Source: SZUA-547 sp963669265 (GTDB lineage: Bacteria > Pseudomonadota > Alphaproteobacteria > Rhodobacterales > Rhodobacteraceae). Taken from it: a DNA stretch of 64,000 bases. The notes under the pieces are model-generated. The model was not told the origin of the DNA. It searched no databases and saw only the letters and a program-made list of their open reading frames with translations. Made by a program: the position numbers and the translations under genes. The stretch spans positions 62,001 through 126,000 of the forward strand of contig OY769916.1 of assembly GCA_963669265.1 (NCBI GenBank), in the 5' to 3' direction. Below, one piece after another: positions 49,305 through 57,617 of this stretch (position 1 is the stretch's first letter; each line of letters starts with the position of its first letter).

Positions 49305-49818
49305 ACGCGCGCCGATGCGCATGGCGGGATTTGTCGCGATGGCCATGGCGGCGATCCTGATCGAGGTCGCGCCGCTGGGTCTGTCGGCGGGAGCGTCCTC
49401 CGCGCCGGATCTGGTCGCGGTGGCGGTGTTTTTCTGGGCGCTCAGGCGACCCGAGGCGACGCCGATCCTGCTGGTGTTTCTCGTCGCCATATTGCGGGAT
49501 CTTCTGGCTGGCGGGCCGGTTGGCGCGGGGGCGCTGACGCTGGTGATCGCGGCAGTGATGGTGCGCGCCCGGAACGGCGCGCATTTGCCGCCGCATCTCG
49601 AATGGGCGCTGTTCGCCATTTTCGCGTTCGCCACGGCGTTTGGCGCGTGGCTGATGGTCTGGATCACCGCAGGCGGCGCGCCCGCCCTTTCGACTGTGTT
49701 GTCCCGCGCCGCTTTAAGCGTGATGGTCTACCCGGCGATATACGTTATATTTCAAGGCGTTTTCAGGGTTCGTTCGCGCGAAATGGCTGAACGGCGCGCG
49801 GCGGGAGGGTTCTGGTGA
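49288..49818 (+). CDS. mreD: Rod shape-determining protein MreD
   Basis: Small polytopic membrane protein of the elongasome. It has 176 residues with about five hydrophobic helices (GFVAMAMAAILIEVAPLGL, APDLVAVAVFFWAL, TPILLVFLVAILRDLLAG, ALFAIFAFATAFGAWLMVWI, ALSVMVYPAIYVIFQGVF). Sequence conservation in MreD is low, so the call rests on topology, size and its position between mreC and mrdA. It overlaps mreC at the start and the mrdA GTG by four bases at the end (GTGA). Confidence 0.93.
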   Translation: MPLSTRRAPMRMAGFVAMAMAAILIEVAPLGLSAGASSAPDLVAVAVFFWALRRPEATPILLVFLVAILRDLLAGGPVGAGALTLVIAAVMVRARNGAHLPPHLEWALFAIFAFATAFGAWLMVWITAGGAPALSTVLSRAALSVMVYPAIYVIFQGVFRVRSREMAERRAAGGFW

Positions 49819-51863
49819 AACTCTCCTTTATCAAGAAAAAGAAGCGCAAGGCGCCTGATCCGTCGCGCCGGGCGCTGGTGCTGTTCGGCGCGCAGGCGGC
49901 GGTCATGGGCGTTCTCGCGTGGCGGATGCGTCAGCTTCAGGTGCTGGAGAGCGAACAGTATCTGACCCTCGCTGAGGACAACCGCATCAACGTCCAGATT
50001 CTAGCGCCGGCGCGCGGCCGCATCTTTGATCGCAATGGCGAACCGCTGGCGGACAACCGGCAGAATTATCGCGTTCAGGTCGTTCGGGAGCAGGTCAAAG
50101 ACCCGAAGGAGACGATCCGCAGGCTGGGCGACCTGATCGATCTGCCGGACTCGACCCGCGAGCGGATCCTGAAGGAGATGGCTGGCAAAAGCGGCTTTGT
50201 GCCGGTCGTCGTCGCCGAGCATCTCGATTGGAAGGATTTCGCGCTGGTGAACGCGAACGCCCCCGCCCTGCCCGGCGTCGCGCCAGAGGTCGGCCTGACC
50301 CGCTTTTATCCCGAAGCCGAGGCCTTGGCGCATGTGGTCGGCTATGTCGCGGCCGTATCAGAAGAAGAGGTGGAGGCGGACAAGACGCGCGATCCGCTGC
50401 TTCAACTGCCGGATTTCAAGATTGGAAAGAACGGGATCGAACGCGAAGCGGAGGGGCATCTGCGAGGCGCGGCCGGCGCCCGCCGCATCGAGGTCAACGC
50501 CGTTGGCCGGGTGATCCGGGAACTGGATCGCAACGAAGGAGATGCGGGCGCCGATGTGAACCTGACCATCGATCTGGGTCTGCAACGCTTCGCCATGGAG
50601 CGGGTGATCGGTCAGAGCGTCTCCGCCACCGTGATCGATGTGGAGAACGGCGATGTGGTCGCCATGGCCTCTGCGCCCGGATTCAATCCAAACAGTTTCG
50701 TCTTCGGCATTTCGCATCGGGAATGGGGCTCGCTGACCTCGAACAAGCTCAGGCCCCTGACCAATAAGCCGATCTCGGATCTCTACCCGCCCGGCTCGAC
50801 GTTCAAGATGCTGGTGGCGCTGGCCGGTCTGCACACCGGCGCGATTTCTCCGCATGAGACGGTATTCTGCAATGGGCGCTACAAGCTGGGCCGCCGGTAC
50901 TTTCACTGCTGGAAGCGCGGCGGGCACGGGCATAAGGATATGCGCGGCGCGATCCAGCATTCCTGCGACGTCTATTTCTATGACATCGCCAAGCGCATCG
51001 GCATCGACGCGATCTCCGATATGGCGGCGAAGTTTGGCATTGGCGAGGCCGGCCCGCTTGAGATCCCGAACATCAAGTCGGGACTGCTGCCGACCAAGGC
51101 GTGGAAAGAGGCCAATCGCGGCGAAGGCTGGCAGGTCGGCGATACACTGAACACCGGCATCGGTCAGGGCTTTTTGCTGACCACGCCCCTGCAATTGGCG
51201 GTGATGGCGTCGCGGCTCGCCTCTGGCAAGCGCGTGCAACCGCGCCTGATCCGCGCCGTCGACGGGGTCGAACAGCCACCTGCGCCAGCGGAGGAACTCG
51301 GTGTTCGATCCGAAAATCTCGACGTGGTGCGCGACGGCATGAATCTGGTCTCCAACCACAGGCGCGGCACCGCCTACAGGTCCCGGATCGTCGAGCCGAC
51401 GATGCTTATGGCGGGCAAGACCGGTACGGCGCAGGTGCGCCGGATCACGACGGCCGAGCGAGCCACGGGCGTCATCAAGAACCGGGATTTGCCATGGGAG
51501 CAGCGCGATCACGCGCTGTTCGTCGCCTATGCGCCGGTCGACAAGCCGAAATACGCGATCTCGGTCGTGGTAGAGCACGGCGGCGGAGGCTCAAAGGCCG
51601 CCGCCCCGATCGCCCGCGATATCCTGTTGCGCGCCCTCTATGGAACAGAACCTCCGCTAGAGGCGTATCCCTCGGTCCAGCGCAAGACCATTGAGGAGGA
51701 GCGCTTGCAGCGTGCCCTGCAGGCCGAGGCGATGCGTGCGGAGATGGCCGCCGTAAACGGCGTCGAGGGCGTGCAGATCTGGAGCGCGGCCGATATCGCT
51801 CTGCCGCCCCGCCCCCAGCCGCGCCCATTCGCAGAGCGCGTCGCGCAGGAGCGTCGGCAATGA
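49815..51863 (+). CDS. mrdA: Penicillin-binding protein 2 (MrdA)
   Basis: Transpeptidase of the elongasome that cross-links lateral-wall peptidoglycan with RodA. It has 682 residues from GTG 49815. One N-terminal TM-like segment is preceded by a basic stretch (KKKKRKAPDPSRR), then the pedestal domain (LAEDNRINVQILAPARGRIFDRNGEPLADN). Catalytic motifs are SxxK in DLYPPGSTFKMLVAL, SxN as SCD in IQHSCDVYFYDIAKRIG and KTG in MAGKTGTAQVRRI. The C-terminal extension of about 70 residues (after LLRALYG) is less conserved. The stop overlaps the rodA ATG. Confidence 0.97.
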   Translation: MKLSFIKKKKRKAPDPSRRALVLFGAQAAVMGVLAWRMRQLQVLESEQYLTLAEDNRINVQILAPARGRIFDRNGEPLADNRQNYRVQVVREQVKDPKETIRRLGDLIDLPDSTRERILKEMAGKSGFVPVVVAEHLDWKDFALVNANAPALPGVAPEVGLTRFYPEAEALAHVVGYVAAVSEEEVEADKTRDPLLQLPDFKIGKNGIEREAEGHLRGAAGARRIEVNAVGRVIRELDRNEGDAGADVNLTIDLGLQRFAMERVIGQSVSATVIDVENGDVVAMASAPGFNPNSFVFGISHREWGSLTSNKLRPLTNKPISDLYPPGSTFKMLVALAGLHTGAISPHETVFCNGRYKLGRRYFHCWKRGGHGHKDMRGAIQHSCDVYFYDIAKRIGIDAISDMAAKFGIGEAGPLEIPNIKSGLLPTKAWKEANRGEGWQVGDTLNTGIGQGFLLTTPLQLAVMASRLASGKRVQPRLIRAVDGVEQPPAPAEELGVRSENLDVVRDGMNLVSNHRRGTAYRSRIVEPTMLMAGKTGTAQVRRITTAERATGVIKNRDLPWEQRDHALFVAYAPVDKPKYAISVVVEHGGGGSKAAAPIARDILLRALYGTEPPLEAYPSVQRKTIEEERLQRALQAEAMRAEMAAVNGVEGVQIWSAADIALPPRPQPRPFAERVAQERRQ

Positions 51864-53026
51864 CCGATTTCGCGACCAATTCCGGCGATCATACGAGCCT
51901 TCTGGGTAAGTTGTTGCGCATCAACTGGCCGGTCACCCTGTTGATCGCGGTTATCGCCTGCGTTGGCTTCCTGACGCTCTATTCGGTTGCAGGCGGCGGG
52001 TTCGATCCATGGGCCAAACGACAGATGGTGCGGTTCGGCGTCGGTTTCACCGGCATGATCATCGCGGCGATGATCGATATCCGGTACTGGCGGATGGCGG
52101 CGGCGCCCTTCTATCTGATCAGCATCGGTCTTCTGGTCGCGGTGGAGTTCGTCGGCACGGTCGGCATGGGCGCGCAGCGTTGGATTGAACTCGGCCCGAT
52201 ACAATTGCAGCCTTCAGAAGTAATGAAGATCGCTTTGGTGATGGCGTTGGCGCGCTATTACGACTGGCTGGAGCCGGGCAAGGTCAACCGTCCGCTCTGG
52301 GTCCTGCTGGCGCTGGTTATGATCGCCATTCCTGCGGCGCTGGTGATGAAGCAGCCCGATCTCGGCACCGCCATCCTGTTGCTTGCGGGCGGCGCGACGG
52401 TGATGTTTCTGGCCGGGTTGTCCTGGTGGTACTTCGTCTCGATGGGCGCGGCTGTGGTTGGTCTGATTTCGGCTGTGTTCTCGTCGAAGGGGACCGAGTG
52501 GCAATTGCTGAAGGACTATCAGTTCCGCCGCATTGAGACCTTTTTGGATCCGTCCACCGATCCTTTGGGCGCGGGATATCACATCACGCAATCCAAGATC
52601 GCCTTTGGCTCCGGCGGGCTGACCGGCCGCGGCTTCATGCAAGGCACGCAAAGCCAGCTCAACTTCCTGCCCGAGAAACACACCGATTTCATCTTCACGA
52701 CACTGGCCGAGGAGTTCGGCTTTTTCGGCACGATCAGCCTGCTGGGGCTCTATGCGCTGGTGATCCTGTTTTGCGTGCTGTCGGTCGTGGCGATGAAGCG
52801 ACGATTCAACTCTCTGTTGGCGGGCGGGCTGACAATGACGTTCTTCCTGCTCTTCACCATCAACATGGCGATGGTGACGGGCTTGGCGCCGGTGGTTGGC
52901 GTGCCGCTTCCGCTGGTCTCCTATGGCGGCAGTTCTCTTATGGTGCTGCTCTTCGCCTTCGGCCTGATCCAGAGCGCCCATGTTCATCGCTATCCCAGTC
53001 GCGGAGAAACCGGCGACAGGCGTTGA
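51860..53026 (+). CDS. rodA: Rod shape-determining SEDS glycosyltransferase RodA
   Basis: SEDS-family peptidoglycan polymerase that works with PBP2. It has 388 residues with about ten TM helices. Signature blocks are GMGAQRWIELGPIQLQPSEVMKIALVMALARYY, LVMKQPDLGTAILLLAGG (region of the catalytic Asp), GLTGRGFMQGTQSQLNFLPEKHTDFIFTTLAEEFGF and the end block GVPLPLVSYGGSSLMVLLFAFGLIQS. The ATG is coupled to the mrdA stop (ATGA). It is the last gene of the mre cluster proper, although same-strand genes continue close behind. Confidence 0.98.
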   Translation: MTDFATNSGDHTSLLGKLLRINWPVTLLIAVIACVGFLTLYSVAGGGFDPWAKRQMVRFGVGFTGMIIAAMIDIRYWRMAAAPFYLISIGLLVAVEFVGTVGMGAQRWIELGPIQLQPSEVMKIALVMALARYYDWLEPGKVNRPLWVLLALVMIAIPAALVMKQPDLGTAILLLAGGATVMFLAGLSWWYFVSMGAAVVGLISAVFSSKGTEWQLLKDYQFRRIETFLDPSTDPLGAGYHITQSKIAFGSGGLTGRGFMQGTQSQLNFLPEKHTDFIFTTLAEEFGFFGTISLLGLYALVILFCVLSVVAMKRRFNSLLAGGLTMTFFLLFTINMAMVTGLAPVVGVPLPLVSYGGSSLMVLLFAFGLIQSAHVHRYPSRGETGDRR

Positions 53027-53057
53027 CACGCGGCGGGATCGGGGCGATGCGGAGGGC

Positions 53058-54005
53058 ATGACCGATCCAATCGTTTTATACGCAGGCCACGACCATGAGC
53101 GGGACGCATATTTCAGCGCGCTGACGCGGGCGGCTTCGGCCGCCGGGCTTTCGATCGACCTGCGCGCGGACGCTGCCGATCCCGCCTTGGTCGATTACCT
53201 GATCTTTGAAAAGGGCGGACCGGTCGAGGACTTTGCGCCCTTCGCAAATCTCAAAGCGATCCTCAATCTCTGGGCCGGCGTCGAAGGGGTGGTGACGATC
53301 CCCTCTCTGCCCCGCGATGTGCCGCTTGTGCGGATGGTGGAGCGCGGACTGACCTGGGGTATGACAGACTATGTGGTCGGCCATGTCATGCGCCACCACA
53401 TGGGGCTCGACCGCTATGTCCTGAACGAGCGTCCGCTCACATGGTTTGACGCGGACCGGCCGTTGCCGGACGGACGCGCGGTGGGTTTGCTGGGCCTTGG
53501 GCGTCTGGGCCGTGACGCGGCTGAGATGCTGGCGCGCCTGCGCTTTAAGGTGCTGGGATGGAGCCGATCGCCGAAACAGGCGGAAGATGTGATCTGCGCC
53601 CATGGCGACGAAGGGTTGCGCCAGGTCCTCGCTGAAAGCGAAATACTGGTGATCCTGCTGCCGCTGACGGCGGAGACGCGCGGCCTGCTCGACGCTGAGC
53701 GGTTGGACCTGCTCCCCCGTGGCGCGGCGATCATCAATGCCGGGCGCGGGCCGATTCTGGATAACGCCGCGCTACTGGATGCGCTGGAGACCGGGGCGCT
53801 TTCGCACGCCACGCTTGATGTCTTCGATCGCGAGCCGCTGCCGGAGGATCACCCCTTCTTGTCGCATCCGAAAATCACGGTCACGCCCCATATCGCCTCC
53901 GCTACCCGGCCAGAGACCGCCGCCGAGGCGATTATTAAACAGATTGCGCGGGCGGAACGGGGCGATCCGCTCGAAAATGTTGTAGATCGCGCGCTCGGCT
54001 ATTAA
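53058..54005 (+). CDS. NAD(P)-dependent 2-hydroxyacid dehydrogenase (GhrA-like)
   Basis: D-isomer-specific 2-hydroxyacid dehydrogenase, probably a glyoxylate/hydroxypyruvate reductase. I start at ATG 53058 (MTDPIVLYAGHDHERDAYF, 315 residues), preceded by GGAGGG at very short spacing. The Rossmann motif is GLLGLGRLGRDAAEMLARL (about residue 142). Catalytic Arg and Glu lie in INAGRGPILDNAALLDAL and LDVFDREPLPEDHP, and the His in VTPHIASATRP. The N-terminal LNLWAGVEGVV block matches the GhrA subgroup. It follows rodA by 31 bases; no functional link to wall synthesis is evident. Confidence 0.93.
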   Translation: MTDPIVLYAGHDHERDAYFSALTRAASAAGLSIDLRADAADPALVDYLIFEKGGPVEDFAPFANLKAILNLWAGVEGVVTIPSLPRDVPLVRMVERGLTWGMTDYVVGHVMRHHMGLDRYVLNERPLTWFDADRPLPDGRAVGLLGLGRLGRDAAEMLARLRFKVLGWSRSPKQAEDVICAHGDEGLRQVLAESEILVILLPLTAETRGLLDAERLDLLPRGAAIINAGRGPILDNAALLDALETGALSHATLDVFDREPLPEDHPFLSHPKITVTPHIASATRPETAAEAIIKQIARAERGDPLENVVDRALGY

Positions 54006-54037
54006 GTACGCCCGAGATCACTCCCCGGAGACCGAGA

Positions 54038-54835
54038 ATGCCGAGCACGAACCGTCCAAAAAGCGTGAATGGACGCCCACGCCTGATCAAGGCGCGGCGT
54101 AAGACCACGTTCTTGCAGCGGGCGCGGTCGAACTTTCTGACCGGTATCGTCGTCGTCGCGCCGGTCGTGATCACCGGATATCTGGTCTGGACGATCATCA
54201 CTTGGGTCGACAACAAGATCGTCCCGTTGGTGCCCAAGGCCTACAATCCCGGCACGTACCTGCCGTTCGAGGTGCCGGGTTTCGGCCTGATCGTCTTTGT
54301 GCTGTTCACCGCCATTGTCGGGTATCTCACTCGAAATCTGTTTGGACGGCGGCTGGTGCATATGGGCGAGGCCTGGGTCGAGCGGATGCCGTTCGTCCGC
54401 ACGATCTACAATGCGTTGAAGCAGATCGTCGAGACGATCCTCAGCCAGTCCAAGACCTCGTTCAAACAGGCCTGCCTGATCGAATATCCGCGCAAGGGTC
54501 TCTGGGCCATCGCCTTTGTATCCACCGACACCAAAGGGGAGTTGCCGAGCAAGATCGGTCGCGCTGAGATGGTCAGCGTGTTTTTGCCCACAACGCCGAA
54601 TCCAACCTCGGGGTTCCTGCTGTTCGTGCCGCGCGAGGATGTCATCCTGATGGACATGTCGGTCGAGGAAGCGGCCAAGCTGGTCATCTCGGCCGGATTG
54701 GTGACGCCCCCCACCGCCGAGGAACGCGCCGCCGAGGCCGCCCGTCTGGAGGCGCTGACTCCGAAGAGCCGAGCTGCGCGCCGCGGGCCGTCCTCGCCGC
54801 CGCGTCGCCGCCGACCAAAAACCACCGCACAGTGA
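54038..54835 (+). CDS. DUF502 family membrane protein
   Basis: A 265-residue protein with two TM helices near 34-55 (FLTGIVVVAPVVITGYLVWTI) and 80-100 (GFGLIVFVLFTAIVGYLTRN). The DUF502 core follows: RRLVHMGEAWVERMPFVRTIYNALKQIVETIL, then YPRKGLWAIAFVS and VFLPTTPNPTSGFLLFVPREDVILMDMSVEEA. The C-terminal 50 residues are basic and Pro/Ala-rich, probably disordered. Function is not established; relatives occur across bacteria and in plants (COV1-like proteins, linked to vacuolar sorting). GGAG precedes the ATG. The argO-like gene starts seven bases after the stop. Confidence 0.9.
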   Translation: MPSTNRPKSVNGRPRLIKARRKTTFLQRARSNFLTGIVVVAPVVITGYLVWTIITWVDNKIVPLVPKAYNPGTYLPFEVPGFGLIVFVLFTAIVGYLTRNLFGRRLVHMGEAWVERMPFVRTIYNALKQIVETILSQSKTSFKQACLIEYPRKGLWAIAFVSTDTKGELPSKIGRAEMVSVFLPTTPNPTSGFLLFVPREDVILMDMSVEEAAKLVISAGLVTPPTAEERAAEAARLEALTPKSRAARRGPSSPPRRRRPKTTAQ

Positions 54836-54842
54836 CGCCGCA

Positions 54843-55448
54843 ATGCTGACGGCCGCCGTCGCGGGTTTCCTGACCAGCTTTAGCCTGATTCTCGCCATTG
54901 GCGCGCAGAATGCGTTTGTGCTGCGTCAGGGGCTGATGCGGCGCCACGTGTTTCTGGTCTGCGTGATCTGCGCCGTCTCGGACGCTGTGCTGATCACCGT
55001 CGGCGTCAGCGGCTTCGGGGCGTTGGCCGATGTCGCGCCGTGGCTGCCGGAACTGATGCGCTGGTTCGGCGTGGTGTTCCTTGTGGGCTATGGCGCGCGC
55101 AGCTTCTGGTCCGCGCTCAAGCCAGGCAAGCTGGTTGCGGAGAATGGCGACGGCAAATCCGCGCTGGCGGTGGCGTCGACCTGTCTGGCGCTGACCTGGC
55201 TCAACCCGCATGTCTATCTGGACACGGTCGTTTTGCTGGGGGCGATCGCCTCCACCTATGAAGGGACTCACCGCGCCGTCTTTGGCGTCGCTGCCGCTTC
55301 GGCGTCCTTCGTGTTCTTCTTCTCTCTCGGCTATGGCGCGCGCTTGCTGTCCCCGTTCTTTGCACGGCCCGCCGCCTGGCGCATCCTTGATATCGGCGTC
55401 GGCGTCGTGATGTGGACCATCGCCTATACGCTGGCGGCCGGGGCCTGA
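54843..55448 (+). CDS. LysE/ArgO family amino-acid exporter
   Basis: A 201-residue inner-membrane exporter of basic amino acids. It has about six TM helices. The signature blocks are LTSFSLILAIGAQNAFVLRQGLMRRH near the N terminus, CAVSDAVLITVGVSGFGAL and, after the central loop, CLALTWLNPHVYLDTVVLLGAIAS, with the conserved NPH motif. This wording is closest to ArgO (arginine) and LysE (lysine/arginine). The gene lacks a neighbouring LysG/ArgP regulator. It converges on the peptide-binding protein gene with five bases between the stops. Confidence 0.93.
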   Translation: MLTAAVAGFLTSFSLILAIGAQNAFVLRQGLMRRHVFLVCVICAVSDAVLITVGVSGFGALADVAPWLPELMRWFGVVFLVGYGARSFWSALKPGKLVAENGDGKSALAVASTCLALTWLNPHVYLDTVVLLGAIASTYEGTHRAVFGVAAASASFVFFFSLGYGARLLSPFFARPAAWRILDIGVGVVMWTIAYTLAAGA

Positions 55449-55453
55449 CCTGC

Positions 55454-57256
55454 CTACTCGCCCGTCTTGGACCACCAGATCTGCGGTAGGAAGCCGATCC
55501 AGTCTCCATAGAGCGGCACCGTCTCCGGATAGGTTAGGCGGGACGCGTGCGCGATGCGGCTGACCGGCGAATGCCAGAACGGAATTACGTAGCGCCCCAT
55601 CGTCAGCGCCCGGTCGAGCGCCCTGACCGCGCCCTTGAAAGAGGCTTCGTCCTCCGCCGTCAGAAGCGCCGCAAGCGCCGCCTCGACCGCCGCATTGTCG
55701 ACGCCCATGTAATTGCGCGTTCCGGGCGTCGTCACGCCATCCTTGCCCCAATAGAACACCTGTTCATTGCCCGGCGACAGCGATAGCGCCCAGCGATTGA
55801 CGATCATGTCGTAATCATAGCCGTTCCGGCGCGCCTGATACTGCGCATTGTCGATCAGACGAACGCTTGCATCGATTCCCAGAGTCTTGAGACTTTCGGC
55901 AAACACGCTCGCGACACGCTCATTCTCTGAGGAGACGAGCAGGATCTCGAAGGTGAACGGATCCCCCGCCGCGTTGGTGAGAACACCGTCTGAGACCGTC
56001 CAACCGGCTTCGCCAAGCAATTTGACCGCCGCGCGCAGGTTCCGCCTGTTGCGGCCGCTACCGTCCGAAGACGGTTGCTCCAGCCCGTGATCCAAAGCGC
56101 CTTGGGGGAGTGCGTCGGCCACGGGGGCCAGAATGTCCCGCTCGACGCCGTTGGCCGCACCATGAAAACCCAGCGGCGAATTCGCGAAGTAGCTTTCGAT
56201 GCGCTCATACGCGCCGGCGTTGAGGGTCTGGTTGATCCATTCGAAATCGAAGGCCAGCGTCAGCGCCTCGCGCACCCGGATGTCCTGAAAGAGCGGTCGC
56301 CTTGTGTTGAAGACGAAGCCGCGCATGCCGGTCGGGCGGCTGTTCGGCACTTCGGAAAATGTGATCTCGCCCGATTCTGCGCGGGGGAACGCGTATCCTG
56401 TCGCCCAGCGGTTGGGGTCACCGTCCCGAAAGACGTCGCTGATCCCCGCCGAAAACGATTCATACTGTGCGGCTTCGTCCCGAAAGAACTCATACCGAAT
56501 CAGATCGAGATTGTGCATTCCCCGGTTGAATGGCAAATCCGCCCCCCAATAACCCGGGTTCCGGGTTAGCTCGACGAACCGGCCTGGCTCCATCCCCGTC
56601 ACCGTGTAGGGACCGGTTCCAATCAGCGGCTCCAGCGTCGTTTCGGCGAAATCACGCTCCCGCCACTGTTTTTTCTGCAAAATCGGACGCAGGCCCAGAA
56701 GCATCGGGATTTCGCGGTCACTCGAGCTCATATTAAACCGAATCCCATGCTCACCTACCTGTTGGTAGGAATCCACTTTTTCCCAGGAATTTCTGAAATA
56801 TGGCTGACCTTTCTCACTCAATATCTCCATTGAGAAGATCACGTCTTCGATGGTCACCGGCGCGCCATCCGAGAACGACGCCTCGGGCCGAAGGTGGAAC
56901 TCCACCCAACTGCGGTCCGGGGCCAATTCCACGCTCTCCGCCAGCAATCCATAGAGCGAAAACGGCTCATCCCAGGACCGGCCGAGCAACGATTCCATCG
57001 TGTGCGAGCGCACCGCCCAGGGCGCGCGTCCCTTCACGATATAGGGGTTCATGCTGTCGAATCCCCCAAGATCTGCGAATGTGATGCGTCCGCCCTTCGG
57101 CGCGTCCGGGTTCACAAACGGCAAGTGCTGGAAATCCGGCGGCAGGGCCGGTTCGCCATACATCGCCAATCCGTGCGTCGGCTCCGCCGTTGCGCCCGGC
57201 GACAGCGACGCGAACCCCGCCATCGTCGCGATCAATATCGCGGCCGCTCGAATCAT
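55454..57256 (-). CDS. Extracellular solute-binding protein, family 5 (peptide/YejA-like)
   Basis: Periplasmic binding protein for oligopeptides or similar compounds of an ABC importer. I start at ATG 57256 (600 residues), with GAGGAGAG upstream; the open frame continues 22 codons further. The signal peptide is IRAAAILIATMAGFASLSPG with cleavage near ATAE. The family core has HLPFVNPDAPKGGRITFADLGG, SFSDGAPVTIEDVIFSMEIL, EPLIGTGPYTVTGMEPGRFV, RVREALTLAFDFEWIN and WALSLSPGNEQVFYWG. The length and opening are like YejA (microcin C/peptide uptake). No permease or ATPase gene is adjacent, so it is an orphan in this window. Confidence 0.92.
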   Translation of the reverse strand: MIRAAAILIATMAGFASLSPGATAEPTHGLAMYGEPALPPDFQHLPFVNPDAPKGGRITFADLGGFDSMNPYIVKGRAPWAVRSHTMESLLGRSWDEPFSLYGLLAESVELAPDRSWVEFHLRPEASFSDGAPVTIEDVIFSMEILSEKGQPYFRNSWEKVDSYQQVGEHGIRFNMSSSDREIPMLLGLRPILQKKQWRERDFAETTLEPLIGTGPYTVTGMEPGRFVELTRNPGYWGADLPFNRGMHNLDLIRYEFFRDEAAQYESFSAGISDVFRDGDPNRWATGYAFPRAESGEITFSEVPNSRPTGMRGFVFNTRRPLFQDIRVREALTLAFDFEWINQTLNAGAYERIESYFANSPLGFHGAANGVERDILAPVADALPQGALDHGLEQPSSDGSGRNRRNLRAAVKLLGEAGWTVSDGVLTNAAGDPFTFEILLVSSENERVASVFAESLKTLGIDASVRLIDNAQYQARRNGYDYDMIVNRWALSLSPGNEQVFYWGKDGVTTPGTRNYMGVDNAAVEAALAALLTAEDEASFKGAVRALDRALTMGRYVIPFWHSPVSRIAHASRLTYPETVPLYGDWIGFLPQIWWSKTGE

Positions 57257-57366
57257 GCCTGCTCTCTCCTCTTCTGACGCTACTTTAAGAAGGGCAATCA
57301 CCCTCCGTCGGTAAAACGTCAAATTTTCTCTTGCCTTGGGGCGCGAGGTTTATGTATGGTCTTTCT

Positions 57367-57447
57367 ACTGCTCGATAGGTTTCTTGCCTGTATGAAACCT
57401 GCCTCAATTTAACTTGAACGCCCTCGGTCAAACGAGGGCGTTTTTTT
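57367..57447 (+). ncRNA. Candidate small RNA or leader RNA upstream of bdhA
   Basis: TTGCCT (57331-57336) and TATGGT (57355-57360), 18 bases apart, could start a transcript near 57367. It would contain a hairpin (AGGTTTC 57377-57383 with GAAACCT 57394-57400), a single-stranded AU-rich stretch, and then an intrinsic terminator. No protein gene precedes the terminator on this strand for almost 2 kb. An alternative reading is a leader peptide of 18 codons (ATG 57356 to TAA 57412, GAGG seven bases upstream) whose stop lies four bases before the terminator, which would make this an attenuator of bdhA. I recognise no Rfam family. Confidence 0.5.
57417..57447 (+). terminator. Strong intrinsic terminator with no upstream gene
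   Basis: AACGCCCTCG (57417-57426) and CGAGGGCGTT (57433-57442) form a perfect 10-pair stem with a 6-base loop, followed by a T run and a TTTTC stretch. The T run lies on the plus-strand side, so termination is in the direction of bdhA, 171 bases before its start. Confidence 0.9.
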
Positions 57448-57617
57448 CTTTTCTCACTTCCTATCTCCTGTCGGACAAATGGTGCGGCGCAACTTCGTGG
57501 ATGCGGCGCGCTATAGACACGCCCGATGAAGCGCATGCGGCTCGAAGTCGTCCAAATCCGGACATATGCTGCGCTGCGCCTTTCCTATCGTCGCCCGCTT
57601 TATGGAGCCAGTTAACA

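Larger units (their letters stand above)
57257..57617. other. Intergenic region between the peptide-binding protein and bdhA
   Basis: A 361-base divergent gap. It contains the ribosome site of the binding protein, a plus-strand transcript candidate ending in a strong terminator (see the RNA entry), and, after the terminator, about 160 bases leading to bdhA. I see no other supported gene. Confidence 0.6.

Noticed and set aside
57353..57412. Short leader peptide as a certain attenuator of bdhA
   Set aside because: bdhA is not an amino-acid biosynthesis gene and the ORF is only 18 codons, so I report it only as one reading of the terminated transcript.
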